This document shows positions 32,246 through 41,396 of a stretch of 64,000 nt of DNA, in pieces. A model generated the notes under the pieces. It did not search any database. It had not been told where the DNA came from and saw only the letters and a program-made list of their open reading frames with translations. The position numbers and the translations under genes are program-made. Every line of letters starts with the position of its first letter. The stretch's first letter is position 1. Origin of the DNA: an uncultured Paracoccaceae bacterium. GTDB lineage: Bacteria; Pseudomonadota; Alphaproteobacteria; Rhodobacterales; Rhodobacteraceae. The stretch spans positions 1-64,000 of the forward strand of contig CANLDA010000017.1 of assembly GCA_947489325.1 (NCBI GenBank). The letters are read 5' to 3'.

Positions 32246-33409
32246 ATGAACGCTCAGGCAGATATTAAACAACTCGAAGTGGGCTTTGACGTGCCTGCCT
32301 TACCGGGAATGGACGCTAGCCAAATTCAAACACCTTCATTGGTACTGGATTTGGATGCCTTGGAACGCAACATCGTCAAAATGGGGGAATACGCCAAGGC
32401 CCACGGCATGCGTCATCGGGTGCATGGCAAAATGCATAAATCAGTTGATGTCGCCAAATTGCAGGAACGTCTTGGCGGGGCCATTGGTGTGTGCTGCCAA
32501 AAGGTAAGCGAAGCCGAAGTCTTCGTACGTGGCGGCATTCAGGATGTTCTGGTGTCCAATCAGGTACGTGACCCGATCAAGATCGACCGCTTGGCGCAGC
32601 TGCCACATCTGGGATCACATATCATTGTGTGTGTGGATGATCTGTCCAATGTGAGCGACCTGTCTGCCGCGGCACAAAAGCATGGTTCTGAGCTGTCGGT
32701 TTTCATCGAAATCGACTGTGGGGCCGGGCGCTGTGGGGTAAATTCAACGGCGGATGTGGTGACCATCGCCAAGGCGATTGATGCTGCTTCCAATCTAACT
32801 TTTCTGGGTATTCAGGCCTATCAGGGGGCGATGCAACACCTTGATACATTTGAGGCGCGCAAGGAAAAACTGGACGCGGCCATTGCAATGGTACGCGATG
32901 CGGTGGACGCACTAACAGCCCAAGGAGTGAAACCTGAACTTGTGTCAGGTGGCGGTACTGGGTCGTATTATTTCGAAGCAAATTCAGGCGTTTACAACGA
33001 GCTTCAATGTGGAAGTTATGCCTTTATGGATGCGGATTACGGTCGCATTTTGGATAAGAATGGCACCCGGATTGATCAGGGAGAGTGGGAGAACGCCTTG
33101 TTTATCCTAACCTCTGTCATGAGTCACACTAAGGCAGACAAGGCGATTTGTGACGCTGGTCTTAAAGCACAATCTATGGACAGCGGCCTGCCGGTTATCT
33201 TTGGACGTGATGATGTGGAATATCTGAAATGTTCAGATGAGCATGGCGTCATTGGAGACCCTAAAGGTGTTTTGAAAATCAACGAAAAACTGCGCCTTGT
33301 TCCCGGGCACTGTGACCCAACTTGCAATGTGCATGATTGGTATGTGGGTGTGCGTGGCGGCAAGGTCGAAACGCTTTGGCCCGTGTCTGCACGCGGCAAA
33401 GCATATTGA
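32246..33409 (+). CDS. bhcC: beta-hydroxyaspartate aldolase (DSD1 family)
   Basis: A 387-aa fold-type III PLP enzyme of the D-threonine-aldolase family. The PLP Lys is in the HGKMHK region near residue 65, and the C-terminal metal-binding PGHCDPTCNVHDWYVG is present. It condenses glycine with glyoxylate to beta-hydroxyaspartate. AGAGGGG stands before the start, 14 bp after bhcB. Confidence 0.93.
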   Translation: MNAQADIKQLEVGFDVPALPGMDASQIQTPSLVLDLDALERNIVKMGEYAKAHGMRHRVHGKMHKSVDVAKLQERLGGAIGVCCQKVSEAEVFVRGGIQDVLVSNQVRDPIKIDRLAQLPHLGSHIIVCVDDLSNVSDLSAAAQKHGSELSVFIEIDCGAGRCGVNSTADVVTIAKAIDAASNLTFLGIQAYQGAMQHLDTFEARKEKLDAAIAMVRDAVDALTAQGVKPELVSGGGTGSYYFEANSGVYNELQCGSYAFMDADYGRILDKNGTRIDQGEWENALFILTSVMSHTKADKAICDAGLKAQSMDSGLPVIFGRDDVEYLKCSDEHGVIGDPKGVLKINEKLRLVPGHCDPTCNVHDWYVGVRGGKVETLWPVSARGKAY

Positions 33410-33421
33410 TTTCTCTCTGAC

Positions 33422-33453
33422 TGGTGGGCGTTGATAGGCGCCCACCATTTTTT
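33422..33453 (+). terminator. terminator-like hairpin between bhcC and bhcD
   Basis: A perfect 9-bp stem TGGTGGGCG / CGCCCACCA with an eight-base loop, followed by TTTTTT, 12 bp after bhcC and 20 bp before bhcD. It has all the marks of an intrinsic terminator inside the operon. Confidence 0.8.
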
Positions 33454-33473
33454 CCCTGATAGACGAGGCAGAC

Positions 33474-34439
33474 ATGTACATTGTCCCTGAAAAAGAAATT
33501 GCCGCCTTGATGAGCCGCGAGGCCGCCTTTGATGCGGTTGAAAAGGTGTTTGCGGCCATGGCGCGCAAAGATGCGTATAATTTCCCCGTTGTGCGCGAGG
33601 GCATCGGCCATGAAGACGCGCTGTATGGGTTTAAGGGTGGGTTTGATCGCGCTGGCCTTACGTTGGGTTTGAAGGCCGGGGGATATTGGCCCCACAATCT
33701 TGAGCGTCGGCAATTGATCAACCACCAATCAACGGTGTTTTTGTTTGATCCAGACAGCGGACGCATGCATGCGATGGTGGGGGGGAATCTGTTGACCGCT
33801 TTGCGCACAGCGGCGGCCTCTGCGGTGTCTATTCGCCACCTTGCGCGTCAGGATGCCAAGGTATTGGGCATGGTCGGTGCTGGGCATCAGGCAACATTCC
33901 AGATGCGTGCAGCGCTTGAACAGCGTGATTTTGACAAGGTGATTGGCTGGAACATGCATCCAGATATGCTTGAAAATCTTGCAAAAGTGGCGACAGAGGT
34001 CGGCATTCCTTTTGAACGTGTTGATTTGCCCGGAATGGTACAGGCTGATGTGATTATCTCTATCACCTCAAGCTTTGATGCGATTTTTGGATCTGAGCAT
34101 GTCAGCGACGGGACCCATATCGCCTGTATGGGCACCGATACTAAAGGCAAGCAAGAGGTTGCAACGGATTTGATATCCCGCGCAATGCTGTTCACCGATG
34201 AGGTGGCACAATCCATCAGCATTGGAGAATGCCAACACGCAATAGCCGCGAACCAGATCGCCGAAAGCGACATCACTCAAGTGGGTGCTGTGATCAATGG
34301 GGACCATCCCGGTCGTCAAAATGACAGTGATGTGACCTTATTTGATGGAACAGGCGTGGGTCTTCAGGATTTGGCAGTTGCCGCGTCGGTGGTCGATCTG
34401 GCCATCCAACAAGGTATCGCCATAGAAGTGGATTTTTAG
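33474..34439 (+). CDS. bhcD: iminosuccinate reductase (ornithine cyclodeaminase family)
   Basis: A 321-aa member of the ornithine cyclodeaminase/mu-crystallin family with the NAD(P)-binding motif LGMVGAGHQATFQM near 125. In the BHA cycle it reduces iminosuccinate to aspartate, regenerating the amino donor. GAGG precedes the ATG. It follows bhcC across a terminator-like hairpin. Confidence 0.92.
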   Translation: MYIVPEKEIAALMSREAAFDAVEKVFAAMARKDAYNFPVVREGIGHEDALYGFKGGFDRAGLTLGLKAGGYWPHNLERRQLINHQSTVFLFDPDSGRMHAMVGGNLLTALRTAAASAVSIRHLARQDAKVLGMVGAGHQATFQMRAALEQRDFDKVIGWNMHPDMLENLAKVATEVGIPFERVDLPGMVQADVIISITSSFDAIFGSEHVSDGTHIACMGTDTKGKQEVATDLISRAMLFTDEVAQSISIGECQHAIAANQIAESDITQVGAVINGDHPGRQNDSDVTLFDGTGVGLQDLAVAASVVDLAIQQGIAIEVDF

Positions 34440-34457
34440 GTCCACAAGCGAAGGGGG

Positions 34458-34484
34458 AAAAGGCGCGTCAATGATGCGCCTTTT
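34458..34484. terminator. bidirectional terminator between bhcD and allA
   Basis: AAAAGGCGC (34458-34466) and GCGCCTTTT (34476-34484) form a perfect 9-bp stem with A and T tracts on both sides, separating two convergent operons. Confidence 0.88.
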
Positions 34485-34968
34485 ACGTTGAAAGAACGGT
34501 GTAAGGTGTGTCGAACCAATGCTCTTGCAGATTCGCGCCGTCGCCAATGCGGTCTACCACAGCAAAAAGGCCTGGCGCGGACAATGGTGTCAGAACCCCG
34601 TGCCATGTGCCACGATGCAAATTGATCGCCTGACCCGGAGCCGTGGTAAAGGCCAAAGGTGTTCCCGGTGTGCCGCCCATATCAGGGGCGACCACCACCA
34701 AAAAAGACGTCATCGACATGGGAATAAACGCTTGTGATCCGTCCGGATGACGTTCCACCATCTCTATCGCACAGGGCAAACTGCGGGGGTGCGCATCAAA
34801 TAGGGAAATACCCGCGCGTCCGGTGTGAAAATCAAGTGCGGCAAGATCATGATGACGCCCGCACATGCCCTGATTTATGAGCTTGTCAGGGGTTTCACGC
34901 AACGCGATCACATCACCAAAAGGTGCAAATGCTGCGTGGGTCAGAGCTTGGGCAATTATTTCGGTCAT
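34483..34968 (-). CDS. allA: ureidoglycolate lyase
   Basis: A 161-aa cupin-fold enzyme of AllA type (TEIIAQALTHAAFAPFGDV start; ISLFDAHPR, MVERHPDGSQAFIP, INLHRGTWHGVLTPL). It splits ureidoglycolate to glyoxylate and urea, the last step of allantoin use. It overlaps the upstream puuE-uraD gene by 4 bp and is convergent with the BHA cycle genes, which consume glyoxylate. Confidence 0.92.
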   Translation of the reverse strand: MTEIIAQALTHAAFAPFGDVIALRETPDKLINQGMCGRHHDLAALDFHTGRAGISLFDAHPRSLPCAIEMVERHPDGSQAFIPMSMTSFLVVVAPDMGGTPGTPLAFTTAPGQAINLHRGTWHGVLTPLSAPGLFAVVDRIGDGANLQEHWFDTPYTVLST

Positions 34969-36386
34969 GCGAACATGTCCTGAAGACGGAACTCGGCAAT
35001 GCGCTCGACCTGACGGCAGGCCTCGGCAAATTCGGTGTCGCGCGTGTTACCGATGCGGCGATGGAAGGCCGCGAGAATAGAGGTCTTATCGTGGTCGCGC
35101 ACGGCAATGATGAAGGGAAACCCGTGTTTATCCATGTAAGATGTGTTGAGTGCCGTGAAACTTTCGCGTTCGTCATCTGTCAACATATCAAGACCGGCAC
35201 TGGTTTGCTCATTCGTGCTTTCTGCAGTCAGACGCCCAGCAGCGGCGAGTTTACCGGCCAGATCAGGGTGCGCCTTAAGGACATTTAAACGATCCTCTTC
35301 GGAGGCGGAGCGAAACACGCGACACAGGGCGTTATGAATCCCCGCCGCGCAGTCATGGGCCGGGCCAAGTTCCAACTCGTACGCCCCTTCGGCAATCCAT
35401 GGGGAATGTTCAAAGATGCCGCCATAGCTGGTAACAAATGTGTCGCGATCCATCGTGCTGGGACGGGCCCGACGCTGGTGGGGATGATGGATCGCCCAAT
35501 GCTGAGCAATGTCGATGCGACGGGGGCACCAAACATCTGCGTGACTTTGAATATGTTCAATAAAGCGTTGTAACCCCGCGATTTTTCCAGGACGACCGAT
35601 CAGGCGGCAATGCAGCCCGATGGTCATCATCTTGGGCGCGCCAGCCGTTCCTTCGGCATAGAGTATGTCAAAGGCATCTTTGAGATAGGAAAAGAACTGC
35701 TCTCCCGTGATCCAGCCCGGTGAGGTGGCAAAACGCATGTCGTTGGCTTCGAGCGTATAAGGGATGATCAATTGATCATGGTCGCCATATTCACGCCAAT
35801 AAGGCAGGTCGTCATCATAGGTGTCGGAAATGTAGTCAAATGCCTGCGTCTCAGCCACCAAACGCACCGTGTTTTGAGAACACCGCCCAGTGTACCAGCC
35901 GCGTGGAGGCGTGCCGACGACCTCGGCGTGTAAACGCTGCGCCTCTGCGATCGCTGCGCTCTCTTCTTCGGCGGGCATGTCTTTGTGTTCCACCCATTTG
36001 AGGCCATGGCTGGCGATTTCCCAATCTGCGGCCTTCATCGCCGCCACCTGTTCCGGGTTGCGCGCAAGAGCAGAGGCCACGCCATAGATCGTCAGGGGGA
36101 TGTCTGCGCCTGTGAACAGACGATGCAAACGCCAAAATCCAGCACGTGCGCCATATTCATAAATTGATTCCATATTCCAATGACGCTGTCCGGGCCATTG
36201 CGCGGCACCAGGAATGTCAGACAGGAACGCTTCGGACGCGTCGTCGTCATGCAGAACACAGTTTTCCCCGCCTTCTTCATAATTCAGCACAAATTGAACA
36301 GCGACTTTCGCATTGTTTGGCCATTGAGGATTCGGTGCATTCTGGCCATAGCCACGCATGTCTCTGGGGTAACGATTCACGAGCAT
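34965..36386 (-). CDS. bifunctional allantoinase (PuuE) / OHCU decarboxylase (UraD)
   Basis: A 473-aa fusion. Residues 1 to about 305 are PuuE, a polysaccharide-deacetylase-fold allantoinase (VQFVLNYEEGGENCVLHDD; GLHCRLIGRPGKIAGLQRF). Residues about 310-473 are the OHCU decarboxylase UraD (TSYGGIFEHSPWIAEGAY; LKAHPDLAGKL; NTSYMDKHGFPFI). UraD makes S-allantoin and PuuE opens it to allantoate, so the fusion joins two consecutive steps. AGGAGA precedes the ATG. The hydroxyisourate hydrolase and allantoicase genes are not in the window. Confidence 0.92.
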   Translation of the reverse strand: MLVNRYPRDMRGYGQNAPNPQWPNNAKVAVQFVLNYEEGGENCVLHDDDASEAFLSDIPGAAQWPGQRHWNMESIYEYGARAGFWRLHRLFTGADIPLTIYGVASALARNPEQVAAMKAADWEIASHGLKWVEHKDMPAEEESAAIAEAQRLHAEVVGTPPRGWYTGRCSQNTVRLVAETQAFDYISDTYDDDLPYWREYGDHDQLIIPYTLEANDMRFATSPGWITGEQFFSYLKDAFDILYAEGTAGAPKMMTIGLHCRLIGRPGKIAGLQRFIEHIQSHADVWCPRRIDIAQHWAIHHPHQRRARPSTMDRDTFVTSYGGIFEHSPWIAEGAYELELGPAHDCAAGIHNALCRVFRSASEEDRLNVLKAHPDLAGKLAAAGRLTAESTNEQTSAGLDMLTDDERESFTALNTSYMDKHGFPFIIAVRDHDKTSILAAFHRRIGNTRDTEFAEACRQVERIAEFRLQDMFA

Positions 36387-36540
36387 TCTCCTGCTTTGTC
36401 TTCTGAATATGCCAGAAAACGGCTCATGACTTTCGCATTTTTTGAGAAAGATTTATTTGCAGGAGATTTAAGCGGAAATAATACTAAAAGCAGAGGCTCA
36501 GAAGCATCTGAGCGGTATTTACGGAGAGAATATTGAGAAG

Positions 36541-36615
36541 TGGCAGCCCGTAGGGGAATCGAACCCCTCTTTCCAGGTTGAAAACCTGGCGTCCTAACCG
36601 ATAGACGAACGGGCC
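36541..36615 (-). tRNA. tRNA-Glu (anticodon TTC), copy 1
   Basis: Read on the minus strand, the 75-nt sequence folds into a cloverleaf. The anticodon stem CCAGG/CCTGG encloses TTTTCAA, giving anticodon TTC. The TPsiC arm GAGGGGTTCGATTCCCCT is canonical and the 3' CCA is encoded. It is identical to copy 2 upstream. Confidence 0.97.
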
Positions 36616-36628
36616 AAGGCCGTGGTTT

Positions 36629-36642
36629 GGTTCATATGAACC
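36629..36642. repeat. 14-bp palindrome between the two tRNA-Glu genes
   Basis: GGTTCATATGAACC is a perfect palindrome in the middle of the 34-bp spacer. It could fold in the precursor and guide processing. Confidence 0.6.
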
Positions 36643-36649
36643 TGCTTGA

Positions 36650-36724
36650 TGGCAGCCCGTAGGGGAATCGAACCCCTCTTTCCAGGTTGAAAACCTGGCG
36701 TCCTAACCGATAGACGAACGGGCC
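36650..36724 (-). tRNA. tRNA-Glu (anticodon TTC), copy 2
   Basis: An exact duplicate of the tRNA at 36541-36615, including the encoded CCA. Transcribed first on the minus strand; the two are probably cut from one precursor. Confidence 0.97.
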
Positions 36725-36855
36725 ATATCAAGCGTGAGGCGGTATTTATTCAAAGGTTGTGAGGCGCGCAAGCACAAATGTGTGGGGTTTGTAGATTTTT
36801 TGAATTTTCTTTTGGTGAGGAATAGGGAGGCTTGGTTCATGAAGGGGGGACGGTG

Positions 36856-36917
36856 AGGGGCTTTGCCCCTCTGGGCCTATGGCCCATTCACCCCAGGATA
36901 TTTTAACCAAAAAGAAA
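36856..36917 (+). repeat. dispersed intergenic repeat, copy 3
   Basis: AGGGGCTTTGCCCCT (36856-36870), an inner GGGCC-TAT-GGCCC hairpin, then ATTCACCCCAGGATATTTTA and ACCAAAAAGAAAG. The first hairpin is identical to copy 2. It lies beyond the recJ 3' end. Confidence 0.9.
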
Positions 36918-36927
36918 GTGAGAAGAA

Positions 36928-38670
36928 TCAGGCAGGTGCGGCGTCTTCAAGGCGCAGTTGGACCTGTTGACGTCCGCCCCAAGTGTTGATTTCCAAACGC
37001 CCCGCCAAATGAAAGTGCGCGCCGTTGTGATTTAGGAGTGTGCTGCCGAGATCGGTGTCAAAGGCACCGAATGCAATGGCTTCTAGGCGCGCGGAAAGGC
37101 CGTCTCCAAATGTGATTTTCAAATGGCTGTCGCCAATGCGCTTGGCAAAGCGAATTTCGCAATCAGGAAAGGCAAAGCGCGGAGCAGGGGCACCGGCGCC
37201 AAAGGGACCCGCGGTTTCGATCTGTTGGATCAGGTCGATAGAGGCGGCACCGGGCATCAGGAGGCCGTCAAGTTTCAAATCAGCCGGGCCTATGTCGCCA
37301 GCCCCTTGTTTTTCGAGCAATTCTGACAAGCGTGCCATCGCGGGTTCTAACTGATCGCGCGCAACGGTGAGGCCCGCGGCCATTTTGTGACCACCGCCTT
37401 TGATCAACAGCTCCTCGGCGGCGAGACGTTGGATGGAGGCACCAAGGTCGATGCCCGCGACCGACCGGCCAGAGCCTTTGCCCTCATCTCCATCAAGGCC
37501 AATCACGATGGCGGGGCGGTTGGTGGATTCTTTCAAACGACTTGCGACAATGCCCACGACACCGGGGTGCCAGCCTTCGCCAGCGGCCCAGACAAGGGGG
37601 GCGTCCAGCCCGCGCTCTTCGGCTTGTTCCATCGCGGCGGCGCGTACAGCGGCCTCAATATCGCGGCGCTCGGTGTTGAGCTGGTCCAGTCGCTCGGCCA
37701 TGGCGCTGGCCTCGTCCGGATTGTCAGTGGACAACAGGCGCGCGCCAAGATCGGCCTGCCCAATACGCCCGCCTGCATTGACGCGCGGACCAAGAAGAAA
37801 TCCAAGGTGGTAGGTGTTGGGCGCGCTGTCCATGCGGCTGATGTCTGACAGGGCGACAACACCGGGGCGTTCGCGACGTGCCATCACGGTCAACCCCTGA
37901 CGTACCAAGGCACGGTTGACGCCAATCAGAGGGGCGACATCGGCCACGGTGGCCAGCGCCACCAGATCCAGCATAGCCATCAGGTCGGGACCTTTGGCGC
38001 CATCCTCGCGCATTTGGCGATTTGCTTCGACCAGCATCAGGAACACCATGGCGGCAGCGCACAGATGGGCCAGATCACCGCTTTCATCTTGACGATTGGG
38101 GTTCACGACGGCGTGGCAATCCGGCAAGGTTTCCCCGCCTAGGTGGTGGTCCAGCACGATCACATCCGCCGCTTTGGCCGCAGCAATCGGATCATGCGAA
38201 AGCGTGCCACAATCCACACAAATGATCAGGTCATGATCACGGGCCAGCGCGGCCATTGCTTCGTCGTTGGGGCCGTAGCCTTCGTCGATGCGATCCGGCA
38301 CATAGAGTGTTGCCGACAGCCCCATTTGGCGCAACCATGTGATCAGCAACGCGGCAGAGCTGCCGCCATCCACATCATAATCAGCGAAAACCGCGATGCG
38401 TTGACGGTGTTTCACGGCCTGTAAGAACCGCGTTGCGGCCTTTTGCATATCTTTGACGCTGCGCGGATCGGGCAGCAAATCACGCAATGCTGGGGCGAGG
38501 AAGCTTTCGGCCTCTTGGGCGGCCACACCACGACGCGCCAAAATCTGGCACAGGGGACGGGGGAGGGATGTGTTTTGCTCCAACGCCTCTGAGGCGCGTT
38601 CCAGATCAGCATCAGGACCGACCCAGCGCCGCCCCTTAAGGGATCGTGTGACGTTCAGGAAATCGCTCAT
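36928..38670 (-). CDS. recJ: single-stranded-DNA-specific exonuclease RecJ
   Basis: A 580-aa DHH-family 5'-3' exonuclease acting in recombination and mismatch repair. Motifs: DYDVDGGSSAALL (metal-binding Asp residues), the signature VLDHH, and the DHHA1 part with GGGHKMAAGLT. Length is typical. The ATG overlaps the upstream stop (ATGA), and the gene is last in a glpX-hydrolase-recJ operon. Confidence 0.95.
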   Translation of the reverse strand: MSDFLNVTRSLKGRRWVGPDADLERASEALEQNTSLPRPLCQILARRGVAAQEAESFLAPALRDLLPDPRSVKDMQKAATRFLQAVKHRQRIAVFADYDVDGGSSAALLITWLRQMGLSATLYVPDRIDEGYGPNDEAMAALARDHDLIICVDCGTLSHDPIAAAKAADVIVLDHHLGGETLPDCHAVVNPNRQDESGDLAHLCAAAMVFLMLVEANRQMREDGAKGPDLMAMLDLVALATVADVAPLIGVNRALVRQGLTVMARRERPGVVALSDISRMDSAPNTYHLGFLLGPRVNAGGRIGQADLGARLLSTDNPDEASAMAERLDQLNTERRDIEAAVRAAAMEQAEERGLDAPLVWAAGEGWHPGVVGIVASRLKESTNRPAIVIGLDGDEGKGSGRSVAGIDLGASIQRLAAEELLIKGGGHKMAAGLTVARDQLEPAMARLSELLEKQGAGDIGPADLKLDGLLMPGAASIDLIQQIETAGPFGAGAPAPRFAFPDCEIRFAKRIGDSHLKITFGDGLSARLEAIAFGAFDTDLGSTLLNHNGAHFHLAGRLEINTWGGRQQVQLRLEDAAPA

Positions 38671-39233
38671 GTCAGATCGGCAATGATGTCTGCGGTTTTG
38701 CGCGCTGTCAGGAATTCACCATGGATATGCGCAATGGCAGAGTTGTGGATGTCTTCGGCGCTCATTGCAGGCAAATCCGGGTTCCAGTCGGTCTGCGCAC
38801 AACTGGTAAAGGCCGCACAGGCGTCATGCGCAAGTGTCGTATCAAATCCAAGGTTGGCCGCCATTCGGCTGGTGGTGGACACGCAATGCGGTGTTGTCAG
38901 GCCGCAGGTTACAACATGACCTATGCCAAGGCCGCGCAAGTGTTGTTCCAGTGATGTGCCGATAAAGGCCGAGTTTGCTGATTTCTCGAAGATCACTTCG
39001 CCGGGCAGTGGGGTGACCTGCTCCATGAAATCGGTGCCACCTTTGCCGGGGGCGAGAGGGCTGTCAGGATTGGCACTGACATGGCGGATATGCACCACGG
39101 GCGCATTGCACGCGCGCCAGTGGCGTAAAAGCAAACCAGCCTGATCCTCGGCGTCGGGATTGTTGCGCGCGCCCCACAGTGAAAGGTCGTGGAACGCGGT
39201 TTCAATGTCGATCAGGATCAGGGCGGGTTTCAT
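38667..39233 (-). CDS. isochorismatase-family cysteine hydrolase
   Basis: A 188-aa protein with the Asp of the catalytic triad in LIDIETAF (near residue 8), a Lys in the FEKSANSAF stretch and the nucleophile Cys in TPHCVSTTSRMAANLGF. The family contains nicotinamidases, carbamoyl hydrolases and isochorismatases; the substrate cannot be named. It overlaps glpX by one base and recJ by four. Confidence 0.85.
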   Translation of the reverse strand: MKPALILIDIETAFHDLSLWGARNNPDAEDQAGLLLRHWRACNAPVVHIRHVSANPDSPLAPGKGGTDFMEQVTPLPGEVIFEKSANSAFIGTSLEQHLRGLGIGHVVTCGLTTPHCVSTTSRMAANLGFDTTLAHDACAAFTSCAQTDWNPDLPAMSAEDIHNSAIAHIHGEFLTARKTADIIADLT

Positions 39234-40201
39234 TATCCCTCGACCGGGGTGCGATAAGACATGCGACGCACGGACCCAGTTTTGGAACGCATCAACAATG
39301 TGGTGGTCTCAAGCCAACCGGGCTCTCGCTTAATACGTGGCAACAAGGACCCTCCGGTCACACCCGTTGCGGCAAAGATCACGTCCTGCGTGACCATTTC
39401 GTCGCGTGAATAAATGCGATCCAGATCGGTGATGCCTGCCTTGGCAGCGCGGCCTTTTTCATCGTCATTGCGGAACAACAGACGACCAAAGATTTGACCG
39501 CCCATGCATTTCAAGGCTGCGGCGGCCAAAACACCCTCGGGTGCGCCCCCTTGACCCATGTACATATCGATGCCGGTTGTCTCGCTTTCAGCGCAATGCA
39601 TGACACCTGCCACGTCACCATCGGTGATCAGATGGATGGCAGCACCGGTCGAACGTACTTCTGCAATCATTGCTTCGTGGCGGGGGCGTTCCAGAATACA
39701 GACCGAAATGTCTGAGGCCGCACAGCCCTTGGCATCCGCCAGCGCCTGAACACGTTCCGCAGGGGACATATCCAAGGAAACAACGCCCTCAGCATAGCCT
39801 GGCCCAACCGCGAGTTTGTCCATATAGGTGTCTGGTGCGTGCAACATCGACCCACGTGGACCCATGGCAATGACAGTCAGCGCGTTTGGCATATCTTTGG
39901 CGGTCAACGTGGTGCCTTCCAACGGATCCAGTGCGATATCAACGCCGGGACCGTTCCCAGTGCCAACTTCTTCGCCGATATACAACATGGGCGCTTCGTC
40001 GCGCTCGCCTTCACCGATGACAACAACGCCGGCAATATCCAGCAGGTTCAACTGTTCGCGCATGGCGTTCACAGCAGCCTGATCGGCGGCTTTTTCGTCA
40101 CCACGCCCTACCAGTTTGGCCGAGGCCAACGCGGCCTGTTCTGCCACACGGGCCAGGCCAAGCGACAACATGCGATCGTGAAATTCAGCTTGCGCGGACA
40201 T
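39233..40201 (-). CDS. glpX: class II fructose-1,6-bisphosphatase
   Basis: A 322-aa GlpX-type enzyme with the metal site IGEGERDEAPML, DPLEGTTL and a Lys/Arg-rich C-terminal end. It catalyses fructose-1,6-bisphosphate hydrolysis in gluconeogenesis, needed for growth on C2 and C1-derived acids such as those handled by the BHA cycle. First gene of the three-gene operon leading to recJ. Confidence 0.94.
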   Translation of the reverse strand: MSAQAEFHDRMLSLGLARVAEQAALASAKLVGRGDEKAADQAAVNAMREQLNLLDIAGVVVIGEGERDEAPMLYIGEEVGTGNGPGVDIALDPLEGTTLTAKDMPNALTVIAMGPRGSMLHAPDTYMDKLAVGPGYAEGVVSLDMSPAERVQALADAKGCAASDISVCILERPRHEAMIAEVRSTGAAIHLITDGDVAGVMHCAESETTGIDMYMGQGGAPEGVLAAAALKCMGGQIFGRLLFRNDDEKGRAAKAGITDLDRIYSRDEMVTQDVIFAATGVTGGSLLPRIKREPGWLETTTLLMRSKTGSVRRMSYRTPVEG

Positions 40202-40314
40202 GGAAACTTCCTTGTAAATTGGGTTACTGCCCCTCTAGCGCAGCCAATGGGGGGTTCACAAGCATGTTTGCGCAAAACCACGCCCATACACACATAATGC
40301 GCCTACCTAAGCGC

Positions 40315-40345
40315 AAAAAAGGCGGCAAGAGGAACCTGTCGCCTT
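40315..40345 (-). terminator. terminator of the MBL hydrolase gene
   Basis: On the minus strand AAGGCGACA pairs with TGCCGCCTT (one G-T pair) around a nine-base loop and is followed by further T residues (40315-40320 on the + strand are A). It separates the MBL gene from glpX. Confidence 0.8.
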
Positions 40346-40368
40346 AGAAGATACCATTCAGGGCCCGT

Positions 40369-41295
40369 TTACAGCATCATTTGATAACTGGAAGGCACAT
40401 ATTGATAGGCGCTGTCCTTGGCCTCTACGTACCCGACACCGGGCCACGGCATATGATATCCGACAAAGGCGATCTTATCGGCGGCCATCATATCCAAAAG
40501 ACGCCTGCGTGTGGCGGCAGCGGCGCCCTTGTCCATGTCAAATTTAACCTCCCAATCCGGGTGTGCCAATGACCAGACATAATGGTTGGCAAAGTCCGCA
40601 GCGATCAACATCTGTTGCCCGTTGCTTTCAATCATATAGGCCATATGACCGGGGGTGTGACCGAATGCTTCAACCGCCGTGATGCCAGAGGCGACGCTGC
40701 CTCCACCCTGTATCATGCTGGTCTGCGCCGCCAATGGGCGCATCAGGGTGTCAAACCCATCATGACCAGCCTTGGCCCAGCTATCATATTCCACCGCCCC
40801 AGTCACATAACGCGCATTGGGAAAGGTTGCACCCTGAGCATCCGCAAGCCCGCCAATGTGGTCGCCATGCATGTGGGTGATGACCACAATGTCGATTTGA
40901 TCATTGGAATACCCGGCCTGCGCCAAGGCCGCACTAATGCCTTCTGGCGATTGTCCGGTGTCAAACAGAATCAATTCGTTGCCTGTATTCACCACGGTTG
41001 GTGTGAAAAAGAACTGTGCCTTATCCACGGGCAAATTCGCCTCTGCGGACACTTTCCCAAATTCTTCGGCGCTGACATTCATGCCAAAAATGTTCTGCGG
41101 CCCGGGAACGGTGATGGTGTTTGTCAATAATGTGGTGACTTCAAACGCCCCCACCTTCATGCGGCTGAACCGAGTGGCGTTCACACCCAACATCTCTGCG
41201 GCAGAGAGCGCCGGTTTGGCAGCCCCAAGAACAAGCGGCATCGCAGCCGCGCCTAACATCAACTCGCGGCGGGATAGTGTGGGGGATTGGCTCAT
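40369..41295 (-). CDS. MBL-fold metallo-hydrolase with Tat signal
   Basis: A 308-aa exported hydrolase. A twin-arginine signal (SRRELMLGAAAMPLVLGAA) is followed by a metallo-beta-lactamase domain with THMHGDHIGGL and further ligands in FGHTPGHMAYMI. It probably binds two zinc ions in the periplasm. The substrate is unknown; lactonase or arylsulfatase-type activities occur in the family. The start at 41295 has GGAGAG and begins the Tat peptide; the open frame extends 71 codons upstream without a signal. Confidence 0.87.
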   Translation of the reverse strand: MSQSPTLSRRELMLGAAAMPLVLGAAKPALSAAEMLGVNATRFSRMKVGAFEVTTLLTNTITVPGPQNIFGMNVSAEEFGKVSAEANLPVDKAQFFFTPTVVNTGNELILFDTGQSPEGISAALAQAGYSNDQIDIVVITHMHGDHIGGLADAQGATFPNARYVTGAVEYDSWAKAGHDGFDTLMRPLAAQTSMIQGGGSVASGITAVEAFGHTPGHMAYMIESNGQQMLIAADFANHYVWSLAHPDWEVKFDMDKGAAAATRRRLLDMMAADKIAFVGYHMPWPGVGYVEAKDSAYQYVPSSYQMML

Positions 41296-41396
41296 AATTC
41301 TCTCCAGTTGCATCCTGTTTGCAAAATCATACGGCAAAACATCACCAACAGAGGTAGAAATATCGTGAACACTGATCCATACGCGAAAACCGGCTC

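Noticed and set aside
36541-36724. Integrative-element attachment site at the duplicated tRNA-Glu
   Set aside because: The copy is complete, in tandem with a short spacer, and no integrase or mobile genes are near, so simple gene duplication explains it.
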